A DNA stretch of 64,000 nt from Aplectana chamaeleonis (taxonomy: Eukaryota; Nematoda; Chromadorea; Rhabditida; Cosmocercidae): the NCBI GenBank assembly GCA_029168955.1, contig JAPDOI010000429.1:402501-466500 (forward strand), written 5' to 3'. The position numbers and the translations under genes were made by a program. Positions within the stretch are counted from its first letter, which is position 1; every line of letters begins with the position of its first letter. Positions 22,121-35,489 of the stretch are shown one piece after another. The notes below the pieces were generated by a model. The model was not told where the DNA came from. It saw only the letters and a program-made list of their open reading frames with translations, and did no database searches.

Positions 22121-25100
22121 TTTTTGAAATGGAGCAGTCCCGATTCGGAGCACAGCAGCTTCCCAGTTGCTATCGATCCTCACTGCTGTGAAAATCTGGG
22201 AATTTTAGGTGCATTTTCTGAAAATTTAAAAATTTGAATATGTAGATCACATTTACCTTTTTGAAATTGAGCAGTCCCGATTCGGAGCACAGCAGCTTCC
22301 CAGTTGCTATCGATCCTCACTGCTGTAAAAATCTGGGAATTTTAGATGCATTTTCTGTAAATTTGAATTTGTAGATCACATTTACCTTTTTGAAATGGAG
22401 CAGTCCGATTCGGAGTACAGCAGCTTCCCAGTTGCTATCGATCCTCACTGCTGTAAAAATCTGGGAATTTTACGTGCATTTTCTGAAAATTTAAAAATTT
22501 GAATATGTAGATCACATTTAATTTTTTGAAATGGAGCAGTCCCGATTCGGAGCACAGCAGCTTCCCAGTTGCTATCGATCCTCACTGCTGTAAAAATCTG
22601 GGAATTTTACGTGCATTTTCTGAAAATTTAAAAATTTGAATATGTAGATCACATTTAATTTTTTTGAAATGGAGCAGTCCCGATTCGGAGTACAGCAGCT
22701 TCCCAGTTGCTATCGATCCTCACTGCTGTAAAAATCTGGGAATTTTACGTGCATTTTCTGAAAATTTAAAAATTTGAATATGTAGATCACACTTAATCTT
22801 CTTGAAATGGAGCAGTCCCAATTCGGAGTACAGCAGCTTCCCAGTTGCTATCGATCCTCACTGCTGTAAAAATCTGGGAATTTTAGATGCATTTTCTGTA
22901 AATTTGAATATGTAGATCACACTTAATTTTTTTTTGAAATGGGGCAGTCCCGATTCGAAGTACAGCAGCTTTCCAGTTGCTATTGATCCTCACTGCTGTA
23001 AAAATCTGGGAATTTCAGGTGCATTTTCTGTAAATTTAAAAATTTGAATATGTAGATCACATTTACCTTTTTGAAATGGAGCAGTCCTGATTCGGAGTAC
23101 AGCAGCTTCCCAGTTGCTATCGATCCTCACTGCTGTAAAAATCTGGGAATTTTACGTGCATTTTCTGAAAATTTAAAAATTTGAATATGTAGATCACATT
23201 TACCTTTTTGAAATGGAGCAGTCCCGATTCGGAGTACAGCAGCTTCCCAGTTGCTATCGATCCTCACTGCTGTAAAAATCTGGGAATTTTAGGTGCATTT
23301 TCTGAAAATTTAAAAATTTGAATATGTAGATCACATTTACCTTTTTGAAATGGAGCAGTCCCGATTCGGAGTACAGCAGCTTCCCAGTTGCTATCGATCC
23401 TCACTGCTGTAAAAATCTGGGAATTTTACGTGCATTTTCTGAAAATTTAAAAATTTGAATATGTAGATCACATTTACCTTTTTGAAATGGAGCAGTCCCG
23501 ATTCGGAGTACAGCAGCTTCCCAGTTGCTATCGATCCTCACTGCTGTAAAAATCTGGGAATTTTACGTGCATTTTCTGAAAATTTAAAAATTTGAATATG
23601 TAGATCACATTTACCTTTTTGAAATGGAGCAGTCCCGATTCGGAGTACAGCAGCTTCCCAGTTGCTATCGATCCTCACTGCTGTAAAAATCTGGGAATTT
23701 TAGGTGCATTTTCTGTAAATTTGAATATGTAGATCACATTTACCTTTTTGAAATGGAGCAGTCCCGATTCGGAGTACAGCAGCTTCCCAGTTGCTATCGA
23801 TCCTCACTGCTGTAAAAATCTGGGAATTTTAGGTGCATTTTCTGAAAATTTAAAAATTTGAATATGTAGATCACATTTACCTTTTTGAAATGGAGCAGTC
23901 CCGATTCGGAGTACAGCAGCTTCCCAGTTGCTATCGATCCTCACTGCTGTAAAAATCTGGGAATTTTAGGTGCATTTTCTGAAAATTTAAATTTGAATAT
24001 GTAGATCACATTTACCTTTTTGAAATGGAGCAGTCCCGATTCGGAGTACAGCAGCTTCCCAGTTGCTATCGATCCTCACTGCTGTAAAAATCTGGGAATT
24101 TTACGTGCATTTTCTGAAAATTTAAAATTTGAATATGTAGATCACATTTACCTTTTTGAAATGGAGCAGTCCCGATTCGGAGTACAGCAGCTTCCCAGTT
24201 GCTATCGATCCTCACTGCTGTGAACATCAGGAAATTTTAGATGCGTTTTCTGTAAATTTGGATATGTAGATCACTTTTAATTTTTTTTTGAAATGGAGCA
24301 GTCCCGATTCGGAGTACAGCAGCTTCCCAGTTGCTATCGATCCTCACTGCTGTGAACATCTGGAAATTTTAGATGCATTTTCTGTAAATTTGGATATGTA
24401 GATCACACTTAATTTTTTTTGAAATGGAGCAGTCCCGATTCGAAGTACAGCAGCTTCCCAGTTGCTATCGATCCTCACTGCTGTAAAAATCTGGGAATTT
24501 TAGGTGCATTTTCTGAAAATTTAAAATTTGAATATGTAGATCACATTTACCTTTTTGAAATGGAGCAGTCCCGATTCGGAGTACAGCAGCTTCCCAGTTG
24601 CTATCGATCCTCACTGCTGTAAAAATCTGGGAATTTTAGGTGCATTTTCTGTAAATTTGAATATGTAGATCACATTTACCTTTTTGAAATGGAGCAGTCC
24701 CGATTCGGAGTACAGCAGCTTCCCAGTTGCTATCGATCCTCACTGCTGTAAAAATCTGGGAATTTTACGTGCATTTTCTGAAAATTTAAAATTTGAATAT
24801 GTAGATCACATTTAATTTTTTGAAATGGAGCAGTCCCGATTCGGAGTACAGCAGCTTCCCAGTTGCTATCGATCCTCACTGCTGTAAAAATCTGGGAATT
24901 TTAGGTGCATTTTCTGAAAATTTAAAAATTTGAATATGTAGATCACATTTAATTTTTTGAAATGGAGCAGTCCCGATTCGGAGTACAGCAGCTTCCCAGT
25001 TGCTATCGATCCTCACTGCTGTAAAAATCTGGGAATTTTAGATGCATTTTCTGTAAATTTGAATATGTAGATCACATTTACCTTTTTGAAATGGAGCAGT

Positions 25101-28100
25101 CCCGATTCGGAGTACAGCAGCTTCCCAGTTGCTATCGATCCTCACTGCTGTAAAAATCTGGAAATTTTAGGTGCATTTTCTGTAAATTTGAATATCTAGA
25201 TCACACTTAATTTTTTTGAAACGGAGCAGTCCCGATTCGGAGTACAGCAGCTTCCCAGTTGCTATCGATCCTCACTGCTGTAAAAATCTGGAAATTTTAG
25301 GTGCATTTTCTGTGAATTTGAATATGTAGATCACACTTAATTTTTTTGAAATGGAGCAGTCCCGATTCGGAGTACAGCAGCTCTCCAGTTGCTATCGATC
25401 CTCACTGCTGTAAAAATCTGGAAATTTTACGTGCATTTTCTGGAAATTTAAAAATTTGAATATGTAGATCACACTTAATTTTTTTGAAATGGAGCAGTCC
25501 CGATTCGGAGTACAGCAGCTTCCCAGTTGCTATCGATCCTCACTGCTGTAAAAATCTGGGAATTTTAGGTGCATTTTCTGAAAATTTAAAAATTTGAATA
25601 TGTAGATCACATTTAATCTTTTTGAAATGGAGCAGTCCCGATTCAGAGTACAGCAGCTTCCCAGTTGCTATCGATCCTCACTGCTGTAAAAATCTGAGCA
25701 TTTTAGGCGCGTTTTCTGTAAATTTGAATATGTAGATCACACTTAATTTTTTTGAAATGGAGCAGTCCCGATTCGAAGTACAGCAGCTTCCCAGTTGCTA
25801 TCGATCCTCACTGCTGGAAAAAGCTGAGCATTTTACGTGCATTTTCTGAAAATTTAAAATTTGAATATGTAGATCACACTTAATTTTTTTGAAATGGAGC
25901 AGTCCCAATTCGGAGTACAGCAGCTTCCCAGTTGCTATCGATCCTCACTGCTGTAAAAATCTGGGAATTTTAGATGCGTTTTCTGTAAATTTGGATATGT
26001 AGATCACCCTTAATCTTTTTGAAATGGAGCAGTCCCGATTCAGAGTACAGCAGCTTCCCAGTTGCTATCGATCCTCACTGCTGTAAAAATCTGAGCATTT
26101 TAGGTGCATTTTCTGTCAATTTGAATATGTAGATCACACTTAATTTTTTTGAAATGGAGCAGTCCCAATTCGGAGTACAGCAGCTTCCCAGTTGCTATCG
26201 ATCCTCACTGCTGTAAAAATCTGGGAATTTTAGATGCGTTTTCTGTAAATTTAAAAATTTGAATATGTAGATCACATTTACCTTTTTGAAATGGAGCAGT
26301 CCCGATTCGAAGTACAGCAGCTTTCCAGTTGCTATCGATCCTCACTGCTGTGAAAATCTGGAAATTTTAGGTGCATTTTCTGTAAATTTGAGTATGTAGA
26401 TCACACTTAATTTTTTGAAACGGAGCAGTCCCGATTCGGAGTACAGCAGCTTCCCAGTTGCTATCGATCCTCACTGCTGTAAAAATCTGGAAATTTTAGG
26501 TGCATTTTCTGTGAATTTGAATATGTAGATCACACTTAATTTTTTTTTTGAAATGGAGCAGTCCCGATTCGAAGTACAGCAGCTTCCCAGTTGCTATTGA
26601 TCCTCACTGCTGTAAAAATCTGGGAATTTCAGGTGCATTTTCTGTAAATTTGAATAAGTAGATAACACTTAATTTTTTTGAAATGGAGCAGTCCCGATTC
26701 GAAGTACAGCAGCTTCCCAGTTGCTATCGATCCTCACTGCTGTAAAAATCTGGGAATTTTAGGTGCATTTTCTGTAAATTTGAATATGTAGATCACACTT
26801 AATTTTTTGAAATGGAGCAGTCCCGATTCGGAGTACAGCAGCTTCCCAGTTGCTATCGATCCTCTTTGCTGTAAAAATCTGGGAATTTTACGTGAATTTT
26901 CTGTAAATTTAAAATTTGAATATGTAGATCACCCTTAATCTTTTTGAAATGGAGCAGTCCCAATTCGGAGTACAGCAGCTTCCCAGTTGCTATCGATCCT
27001 CACTGCTGTAAAAATCTGGGAATTTTAGGTGCATTTTCTGTAAATTTGAATATGTAGATCACACTTAATTTTTTTGAAATGGAGCAGTCCCGATTCGGAG
27101 TACAGCAGCTTCCCAGTTGCTATCGATCCTCACTGCTGTAAAAATCTGGAAATTTTAGGTGCATTTTCTGTAAATTTGAATATGTAGATCACACTTAATT
27201 TTTTTGAAATGGAGCAGTCCCGATTCGGAGTACAGCAGCTTCCCAGTTGCTATCGATCCTCACTGCTGTAAAAATCTGGGAATTTTAGGTGCATTTTCTG
27301 TAAATTTGAATATGTAGATCACACTTAATCTTCTTGAAATGGAGCAGTCCCAATTCGGAGTACAGCAGCTTCCCAGTTGCTATCGATCCTCACTGCTGTA
27401 AAAATCTGGGAATTTTAGGTGCATTTTCTGTAAATTTGAATATGTAGATCACACTTAATTTTTTTGAAATGGAGCAGTCCCGATTCGGAGTACAGCAGCT
27501 TCCCAGTTGCTATCGATCCTCACTGCTGTAAAAATCTGGGAATTTTAGGTGCATTTTCTGTAAATTTGAATATGTAGATCACACTTAATCTTCTTGAAAT
27601 GGAGCAGTCCCGATTCGGAGTACTGCAGCTTCCCGGTTGCTATCGATCCTCACTGCTGTGAACATCTGGAAATTTTAGATGCATTTTCTGTAAATTTGGA
27701 TATGTAGATCACACTTAATCTTTTTGAAATGGAGCAGTCCCGATTCGGAGTACTGCAGCTTCCCAGTTGCTATCGATCCTCACTGCTGTGAACATCTGGA
27801 AATTTTAGATGCATTTTCTGTAAATTTGGATATGTAGATCACCCTTAATCTTTTTGAAATGGAGCAGTCCCGATTCGGAGTACAGCAGCTTCCCAGTTGC
27901 TATCGATCCTCACTGCTGTAAAAATCTGAGCATTTTAGGTGCATTTTCTGTAAATTTGGATATGTAGATCACACTTAATTTTTTTGAAATGGAGCAGTCC
28001 CAATTCGGAGTACAGCAGCTTCCCAGTTGCTATCGATCCTCACTGCTGTAAAAATCTGGGAATTTTAGATGCGTTTTCTGTAAATTTGGATATGTAGATC

Positions 28101-31100
28101 ACCCTTAATCTTTTTGAAATGGAGCAGTCCCGATTCGGAGTACAGCAGCTTCCCAGTTGCTATCGATCCTCACTGCTGTAAAAATCTGGGAATTTTAGGT
28201 GCATTTTCTGTAAATTTGAATATGTAGATCACACTTAATTTTTTTGAAACGGAGCAGTCCCGATTCGGAGTACAGCAGCTTCCCAGTTGCTATCGATCCT
28301 CACTGCTGTAAAAATCTGGAAATTTTAGGTGCATTTTCTGTGAATTTGAATATGTAGATCACACTTAATTTTTCTGAAATGGAGCAGTCCCGATTCGGAG
28401 TACAGCAGCTTCCCAGTTGCTATCGATCCTCACTGCTGTAAAAATCTGGGAATTTCAGGTGCATTTTCTGTAAATTTGAATAAGTAGATCACACTTAATT
28501 TTTTTGAAATGGAGCAGTCCCAATTCGGAGTACAGCAGCTTCCCAGTTGCTATTGATCCTCACTGCTGTAAAAATCTGGGAATTTCAGGTGCATTTTCTG
28601 TAAATTTGAATATGTAGATCACACTTAATTTTTTTTGAAATGGAGCAGTCCCGATTCGAAGTACAGCAGCTTTCCAGTTGCTATCGATCCTCACTGCTGT
28701 GAAAATCTGGAAATTTTAGGTGCGTTTTCTGTAAATTTGAATATCTAGATCACACTTAATTTTTCTGAAATGGAGCAGTCCCGATTCGGAGTACAGCAGC
28801 TTCCCAGTTGCTATCGATCCTCACTGCTGTAAAAATCTGGAAATTTTAGGTGCATTTTCTGTAAATTTGAATATCTAGATCACACTTAATTTTTCTGAAA
28901 TGGAGCAGTCCCGATTCGGAGTACAGCAGCTTCCCAGTTGCTATCGATCCTCACTGCTGTAAAAATCTGGAAATTTTAGGTGCATTTTCTGTAAATTTGA
29001 ATAAGTAGATCACACTTAATTTTTTTGAAATGGAGCAGTCCCAATTCGGAGTACAGCAGCTTCCCAGTTGCTATTGATCCTCACTGCTGTAAAAATCTGG
29101 GAATTTCAGGTGCATTTTCTGTAAATTTGAATAAGTAGATCACAATTAATTTTTTTTTGAAATGGAGCAGTCCCAATTCGGAGTACAGCAGCTTCCCAGT
29201 TGCTATTGATCCTCACTGCTGTAAAAATCTGGGAATTTCAGGTGCATTTTCTGTAAATTTGAATAAGTAGATCACACTTAATTTTTTTGAAATGGAGCAG
29301 TCCCAATTCGGAGTACAGCAGCTTCCCAGTTGCTATCGATCCTCACTGCTGTAAAAATCTGGAAATTTTAGGTGCATTTTCTGTAAATTTGAATATGTAG
29401 ATCACACTTAATTTTTTTGAAATGGAGCAGTCCCGATTCGGAGTACAGCAGCTTCCCAGTTGCTATCGATCCTCACTGCTGTAAAAATCTGGAAATTTTA
29501 GGTGCATTTTCTGTAAATTTGAATATGTAGATCACACTTAATTTTTTTGAAATGGAGCAGTCCCGATTCGAAGTACAGCAGCTTCCCAGTTGCTATCGAT
29601 CCTCACTGCTGTGAACATCTGGAAATTTTAGATGCATTTTCTGTAAATTTGAATATGTAGATCACACTTAATCTTCTTGAAATGGAGCAGTCCCAATTCG
29701 GAGTACAGCAGCTTCCCAGTTGCTATCGATCCTCACTGCTGTAAAAATCTGGGAATTTTAGGTGCATTTTCTGTAAATTTTAATATGTAGATCACCCTTA
29801 ATCTTTTTGAAATGGAGCAGTCCCGATTCGGAGTACTGCAGCTTCCCAGTTGCTATCGATCCTCACTGCTGTGAACATCTGGAAATTTTAGATGCGTTTT
29901 CTGTAAATTTGGATATGTAGATCACCCTTAATCTTTTTGAAATGGAGCAGTCCCGATTCGGAGTACAGCAGCTTCCCAGTTGCTATCGATCCTCACTGCT
30001 GTAAAAATCTGGGAATTTTAGGTGCATTTTCTGTAAATTTGGATATGTAGATCACACTTAATTTTTTTTGAAATGGAGCAGTCCCGATTCGAAGTACAGC
30101 AGCTTCCCAGTTGCTATCGATCCTCACTGCTGTAAAAATCTGGGAATTTTAGATGCATTTTCTGTAAATTTGAATATGTAGATCACACTTAATTTTTTTT
30201 TGAAATGGAGGAGTCCCGATTCGAAGTACAGCAGCTTCCCAGTTGCTATCGATCCTCACTGCTGTAAAAATCTGGGAATTTTAGATGCGTTTTCTGTAAA
30301 TTTGGATATGTAGATCACCCTTAATCTTTTTGAAATGGAGCAGTCCCGATTCGGAGTACAGCAGCTTCCCAGTTGCTATCGATCCTCACTGCTGTAAAAA
30401 TCTGGGAATTTTAGATGCGTTTTCTGTAAATTTGGATATGTAGATCACCCTTAATCTTTTTGAAATGGAGCAGTCCCGATTCGGAGTACAGCAGCTTCCC
30501 AGTTGCTATCGATCCTCACTGCTGTAAAAATCTGGGAATTTTAGATGCATTTTCTGTAAATTTGAATATGTAGATCACACTTAATTTTTTTTTGAAATGG
30601 AGCAGTCCCGATTCGGAGTACAGCAGCTTCCCAGTTGCTATCGATCCTCACTGCTGTGAACATCTGGAAATTTTAGATGCGTTTTCTGTAAATTTGGATA
30701 TGTAGATCACACTTAATTTTTTTTGAAATGGAGCAGTCCCGATTCGGAGTACAGCAGCTTCCCAGTTGCTATCGATCCTCACTGCTGTAAAAATCTGGGA
30801 ATTTTAGATGCATTTTCTGTAAATTTGAATATGTAGATCACACTTAATTTTTTTTTGAAATGGAGCAGTCCCGATTCGGAGTACAGCAGCTTCCCAGTTG
30901 CTATCGATCCTCACTGCTATAAAAATCTGGGAATTTTAGGTGCATTTTCTGTAAATTTGAATATGTAGATCACACTTAATCTTCTTGAAATGGAGCAGTC
31001 CCAATTCGGAGTACAGCAGCTTCCCAGTTGCTATCGATCCTCACTGCTGTAAAAATCTGGGAATTTTAGATGCGTTTTCTGTAAATTTGGATATGTAGAT

Positions 31101-34100
31101 CACACTTAATTTTTTTTTGAAATGGAGCAGTCCCGATTCGGAGTACAGCAGCTTCCCAGTTGCTATCGATCCTCACTGCTGTAAAAATCTGGGAATTTTA
31201 GATGCGTTTTCTGTAAATTTGGATATGTAGATCACCCTTAATCTTTTTGAAATGGAGCAGTCCCGATTCGGAGTACAGCAGCTTCCCAGTTGCTATCGAT
31301 CCTCACTGCTGTAAAAATCTGGGAATTTTAGATGCGTTTTCTGTAAATTTGGATATGTAGATCACCCTTAATCTTTTTGAAATGGAGCAGTCCCGATTCG
31401 GAGTACAGCAGCTTCCCAGTTGCTATCGATCCTCACTGCTGTAAAAATCTGGGAATTTTAGATGCATTTTCTGTAAATTTAAAAATTTGAATATGTAGAT
31501 CACACTTAATTTTTCTGAAATGGAGCAGTCCCGATTCGGAGTACAGCAGCTTCCCAGTTGCTATCGATCCTCACTGCTGTAAAAATCTGGAAATTTTAGG
31601 TGCATTTTCTGTGAATTTGAATATGTAGATCACACTTAATTTTTTTGAAATGGAGCAGTCCCGATTCGGAGTACAGCAGCTTCCCAGTTGCTATCGATCC
31701 TCACTGCTGTAAAAATCTGGAAATTTTAGGTGCATTTTCTGTAAATTTGAATATGTAGATCACACTTAATTTTTTTGAAATGGAGCAGTCCCGATTCGGA
31801 GTACAGCAGCTTCCCAGTTGCTATCGATCCTCACTGCTGTAAAAATCTGGAAATTTTAGATGCATTTTCTGTAAATTTGGATATGTAGATCACACTTAAT
31901 CTTTTTGAAATGGAGCAGTCCCGATTCGGAGTACAGCAGCTTCCCAGTTGCTATCGATCCTCACTGCTGTAAAAATCTGGAAATTTTAGGTGCATTTTCT
32001 GTAAATTTGAATATGTAGATCACACTTAATTTTTTTGAAATGGAGCAGTCCCGATTCGGAGTACAGCAGCTTCCCAGTTGCTATCGATCCTCACTGCTGT
32101 AAAAATCTGGAAATTTTAGGTGCATTTTCTGTAAATTTGAGTATGTAGATCACACTTAATTTTTTTGAAACGGAGCAGTCCCGATTCGGAGTACAGCAGC
32201 TTCCCAGTTGCTATCGATCCTCACTGCTGTAAAAATCTGGAAATTTTAGGTGCATTTTCTGTAAATTTGAATATGTAGATCACATTTAATTTTCTTGAAA
32301 TGGAGCAGTCCCGATTCGGAGTACAGCAGCTTCCCAGTTGCTATCGATCCTCACTGCTGTATCAATCTGGACATTTTAAGTGCATTTTCTGTAAAATTTG
32401 AATATGTAGATCACACTTAATTTTTTGAAATGGAGCAGTCCCGATTCGGAGTACAGCAGCTTCCCAGTTGCTATCGATCCTCACTGCTGTAAAAATCTGG
32501 GAATTTTACGTGCATTTTCTGAAAATTTAAAAATTTGAGTATGTAGATCACACTTAATTTTTTTTGAAATGGAGCAGTCCCGATTCGGAGTACAGCAGCT
32601 TCCCAGTTGCTATCGATCCTCACTGCTGTAAAAATCTGGAAATTTTAGGTGCATTTTCTGTAAATTTGAATATCTAGATCACACTTAATTTTTCTGAAAT
32701 GGAGCAGTCCCGATTCGGAGTACAGCAGCTTCCCAGTTGCTATCGATCCTCACTGCTGTAAAAATCTGGAAATTTTAGGTGCATTTTCTGTAAATTTGAA
32801 TATGTAGATCACACTTAATTTTTTTGAAATGGAGCAGTCCCGATTCGGAGTACAGCAGCTTCCCAGTTGCTATCGATCCTCACTGCTGTAAAAATCTGGA
32901 AATTTTAGGTGCATTTTCTGTAAATTTGAATAAGTAGATCACACTTAATTTTTTTGAAATGGAGCAGTCCCAATTCGGAGTACAGCAGCTTCCCAGTTGC
33001 TATTGATCCTCACTGCTGTAAAAATCTGGGAATTTCAGGTGCATTTTCTGTAAATTTGAATAAGTAGATAACACTTAATTTTTTTGAAATGGAGCAGTCC
33101 CAATTCGGAGTACAGCAGCTTCCCAGTTGCTATTGATCCTCACTGCTGTAAAAATCTGGGAATTTCAGGTGCATTTTCTGTAAATTTGAATAAGTAGATC
33201 ACACTTAATTTTTTTGAAATGGAGCAGTCCCGATTCGAAGCACAGCAGCTTTCCAGTTGCTATCGATCCTCACTGCTGTGAAAATCTGGAAATTTTAGGT
33301 GCATTTTCTGTAAATTTGAATAAGTAGATCACACTTAATTTTTTTGAAATGGAGCAGTCCCAATTCGGAGTACAGCAGCTTTCCAGTTGCTATCGATCCT
33401 CACTGCTGTGAAAATCTGGAAATTTTAGGTGCATTTTCAGTAAATTTGAATAAGTAGATCACACTTAATTTTTTTGAAATGGAGCAGTCCCGATTCGGAG
33501 TACAGCAGCTTTCCAGTTGCTATCGATCCTCACTGCTGTGAAAATCTGGAAATTTTAAGTGGATTTTCAGTAAATTTGAATATGTAGATCACACTTAATC
33601 TTCTTGAAATGGAGCAGTCCCGATTCGGAGTACAGCAGCTTCCCAGTTGCTATCGATCCTCACTGCTGTAAAAATCTGGGAATTTTAGATGCGTTTTCTG
33701 TAAATTTGGATATGTAGATCACCCTTAATCTTTTTGAAATGGAGCAGTCCCGATTCGGAGTACAGCAGCTTCCCAGTTGCTATCGATCCTCACTGCTGTA
33801 AAAATCTGGGAATTTTAGGTGCATTTTCTGTAAATTTGGATATGTAGATCACCCTTAATCTTTTTGAAATGGAGCAGTCCCGATTCGGAGTACAGCAGCT
33901 TCCCAGTTGCTATCGATCCTCACTGCTGTAAAAATCTGGGAATTTTAGGTGCATTTTCTGTAAATTTTAATATGTAGATCACCCTTAATCTTTTTGAAAT
34001 GGAGCAGTCCCGATTCGGAGTACAGCAGCTTCCCAGTTGCTATCGATCCTCACTGCTGTAAAAATCTGGGAATTTTAGGTGCATTTTCTGTAAATTTTAA

Positions 34101-35090
34101 TATGTAGATCACCCTTAATCTTTTTGAAATGGAGCAGTCCCGATTCGGAGTACAGCAGCTTCCCAGTTGCTATCGATCCTCACTGCTGTAAAAATCTGGG
34201 AATTTTAGGTGCATTTTCTGTAAATTTGAATATGTAGATCACACTTAATTTTTTTGAAATGGAGCAGTCCCGATTCGGAGTACAGCAGCTTCCCAGTTGC
34301 TATCGATCCTCTTTGCTGTAAAAATCTGGAAATTTTAGGTGCATTTTCTGTAAATTTGAATATCTAGAACGCACTTAATTTTTCTGAAATGGAGCAGTCC
34401 CGATTCGGAGTACAGCAGCTTCCCAGTTGCTATCGATCCTCACTGCTGTAAAAATCTGGAAATTTTAGGTGCATTTTCTGTAAATTTGAGTATGTAGATC
34501 ACACTTAATTTTTTTGAAACGGAGCAGTCCCGATTCGGAGTACAGCAGCTTCCCAGTTGCTATCGATCCTCACTGCTGTAAAAATCTGGGAATTTCAGGT
34601 GCATTTTCTGAAAATTTAAAAATTTGAGTATGTAGATCACACTTAATTTTTTTGAAACGGAGCAGTCCCGATTCGGAGTACAGCAGCTTCCCAGTTGCTA
34701 TCGATCCTCACTGCTGTAAAAATCTGGGAATTTCAGGTGCATTTTCTGTAAATTTGAATAAGTAGATCACACTTAATTTTTTTGAAATGGAGCAGTCCCG
34801 ATTCGGAGTACAGCAGCTTCCCAGTTGCTATTGATCCTCACTGCTGTAAAAATCTGGGAATTTTAGGTGCATTTTCTGAAAATTTAAAAATTTGAATATG
34901 TAGATCACACTTTACCTTTTTGAAATGGAGCAGTCCCGATTCGGAGTACAGCAGCTTCCCAGTTGCTATCGATCCTCACTGCTGTGAAAATCTGGGAATT
35001 TTAGATGCATTTTCTGTAAATTTGAATATGTAGATCACATTTTTGAAATGGAGCAACCCGATTCAGATTTGACAGCTTCCCAGTTGCAAG
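22121..35090. repeat. Satellite array, right half: about 130-bp monomers (type B)
   Basis: About 99 monomers in the same orientation as the left half, with GAAATGGAGCAGTCCCGATT, GAGTACAGCAGCTTCCCAGT, TGCTATCGATCCTCACTGCT and TGTAAATTTGAATATGTAG. The common period is 130 bp (for example 27092 to 27222), with 136-137-bp forms where AAAATTTAAAAATTTG is kept. Sub-variants (GATGCGTTTTCTG with GATCACCCTTAATC; AATAAGTAGATC with AATTTCAGG) recur in blocks, for example near 28.5-29.3 kb and 32.9-33.5 kb. The last monomer (about 35040-35150) is degenerate. Confidence 0.97.
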
Positions 35091-35255
35091 TATTGATCCT
35101 CACCACGATTTGGCTGTAAAAATCTGGGAATTTCAGGTGCATTTGGCGAATTTTGAAAAATTCGAAATCTGAGAAAGTAACATTTCGGAAATCTGATGTT
35201 CCATTAAGCTTCCAAGATCCGAAGCCTGAGGCCAATGAATCTCCGACGCACAAAT

Positions 35256-35289
35256 TCAGCTTCTTTGATATCAAAGGAAGCTTCAGTAT
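35256..35289. repeat. Short near-perfect palindrome at the satellite edge
   Basis: CTTCTTTGATATCAAAGGAAG sits at the centre of a self-complementary stretch of about 32 bp (TTCAGC...GCTTCA) between the last degenerate monomer and the GC-rich flank. Confidence 0.7.
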
Positions 35290-35341
35290 TGGAGGCTCAT
35301 GACCGGTGTTGGTTACGGCTGCCGCAACTCAGTCACTGGCG

Positions 35342-35470
35342 CAGGCGCGGCGGACGCGCGATTCTGATGGCGCGGCCGCAGTCAGCGGAGGGCGGGGCTG
35401 GGATACTGTAGTGCGACAGCTGGCAGCCCGTCCGCTGGTAACGGCGGTGTATGAGCCCTTTGGGTGCACC
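35342..35470 (-). repeat. GC-rich dispersed repeat flanking the satellite, right copy (inverted)
   Basis: The reverse complement contains CACTACAGTATCCCAGCCCC and CTGCGGCCGCGCC, as in 7999-8125. The two copies are inverted relative to each other and lie just outside the two ends of the tandem array. Confidence 0.8.
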
Positions 35471-35489
35471 AAGTCCGTACCTCGTAGAA

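Noticed and set aside
8966..35090. CRISPR-like array
   Set aside because: Repeats are contiguous 130-137-bp monomers without unique spacers, in eukaryotic DNA; it is satellite DNA.
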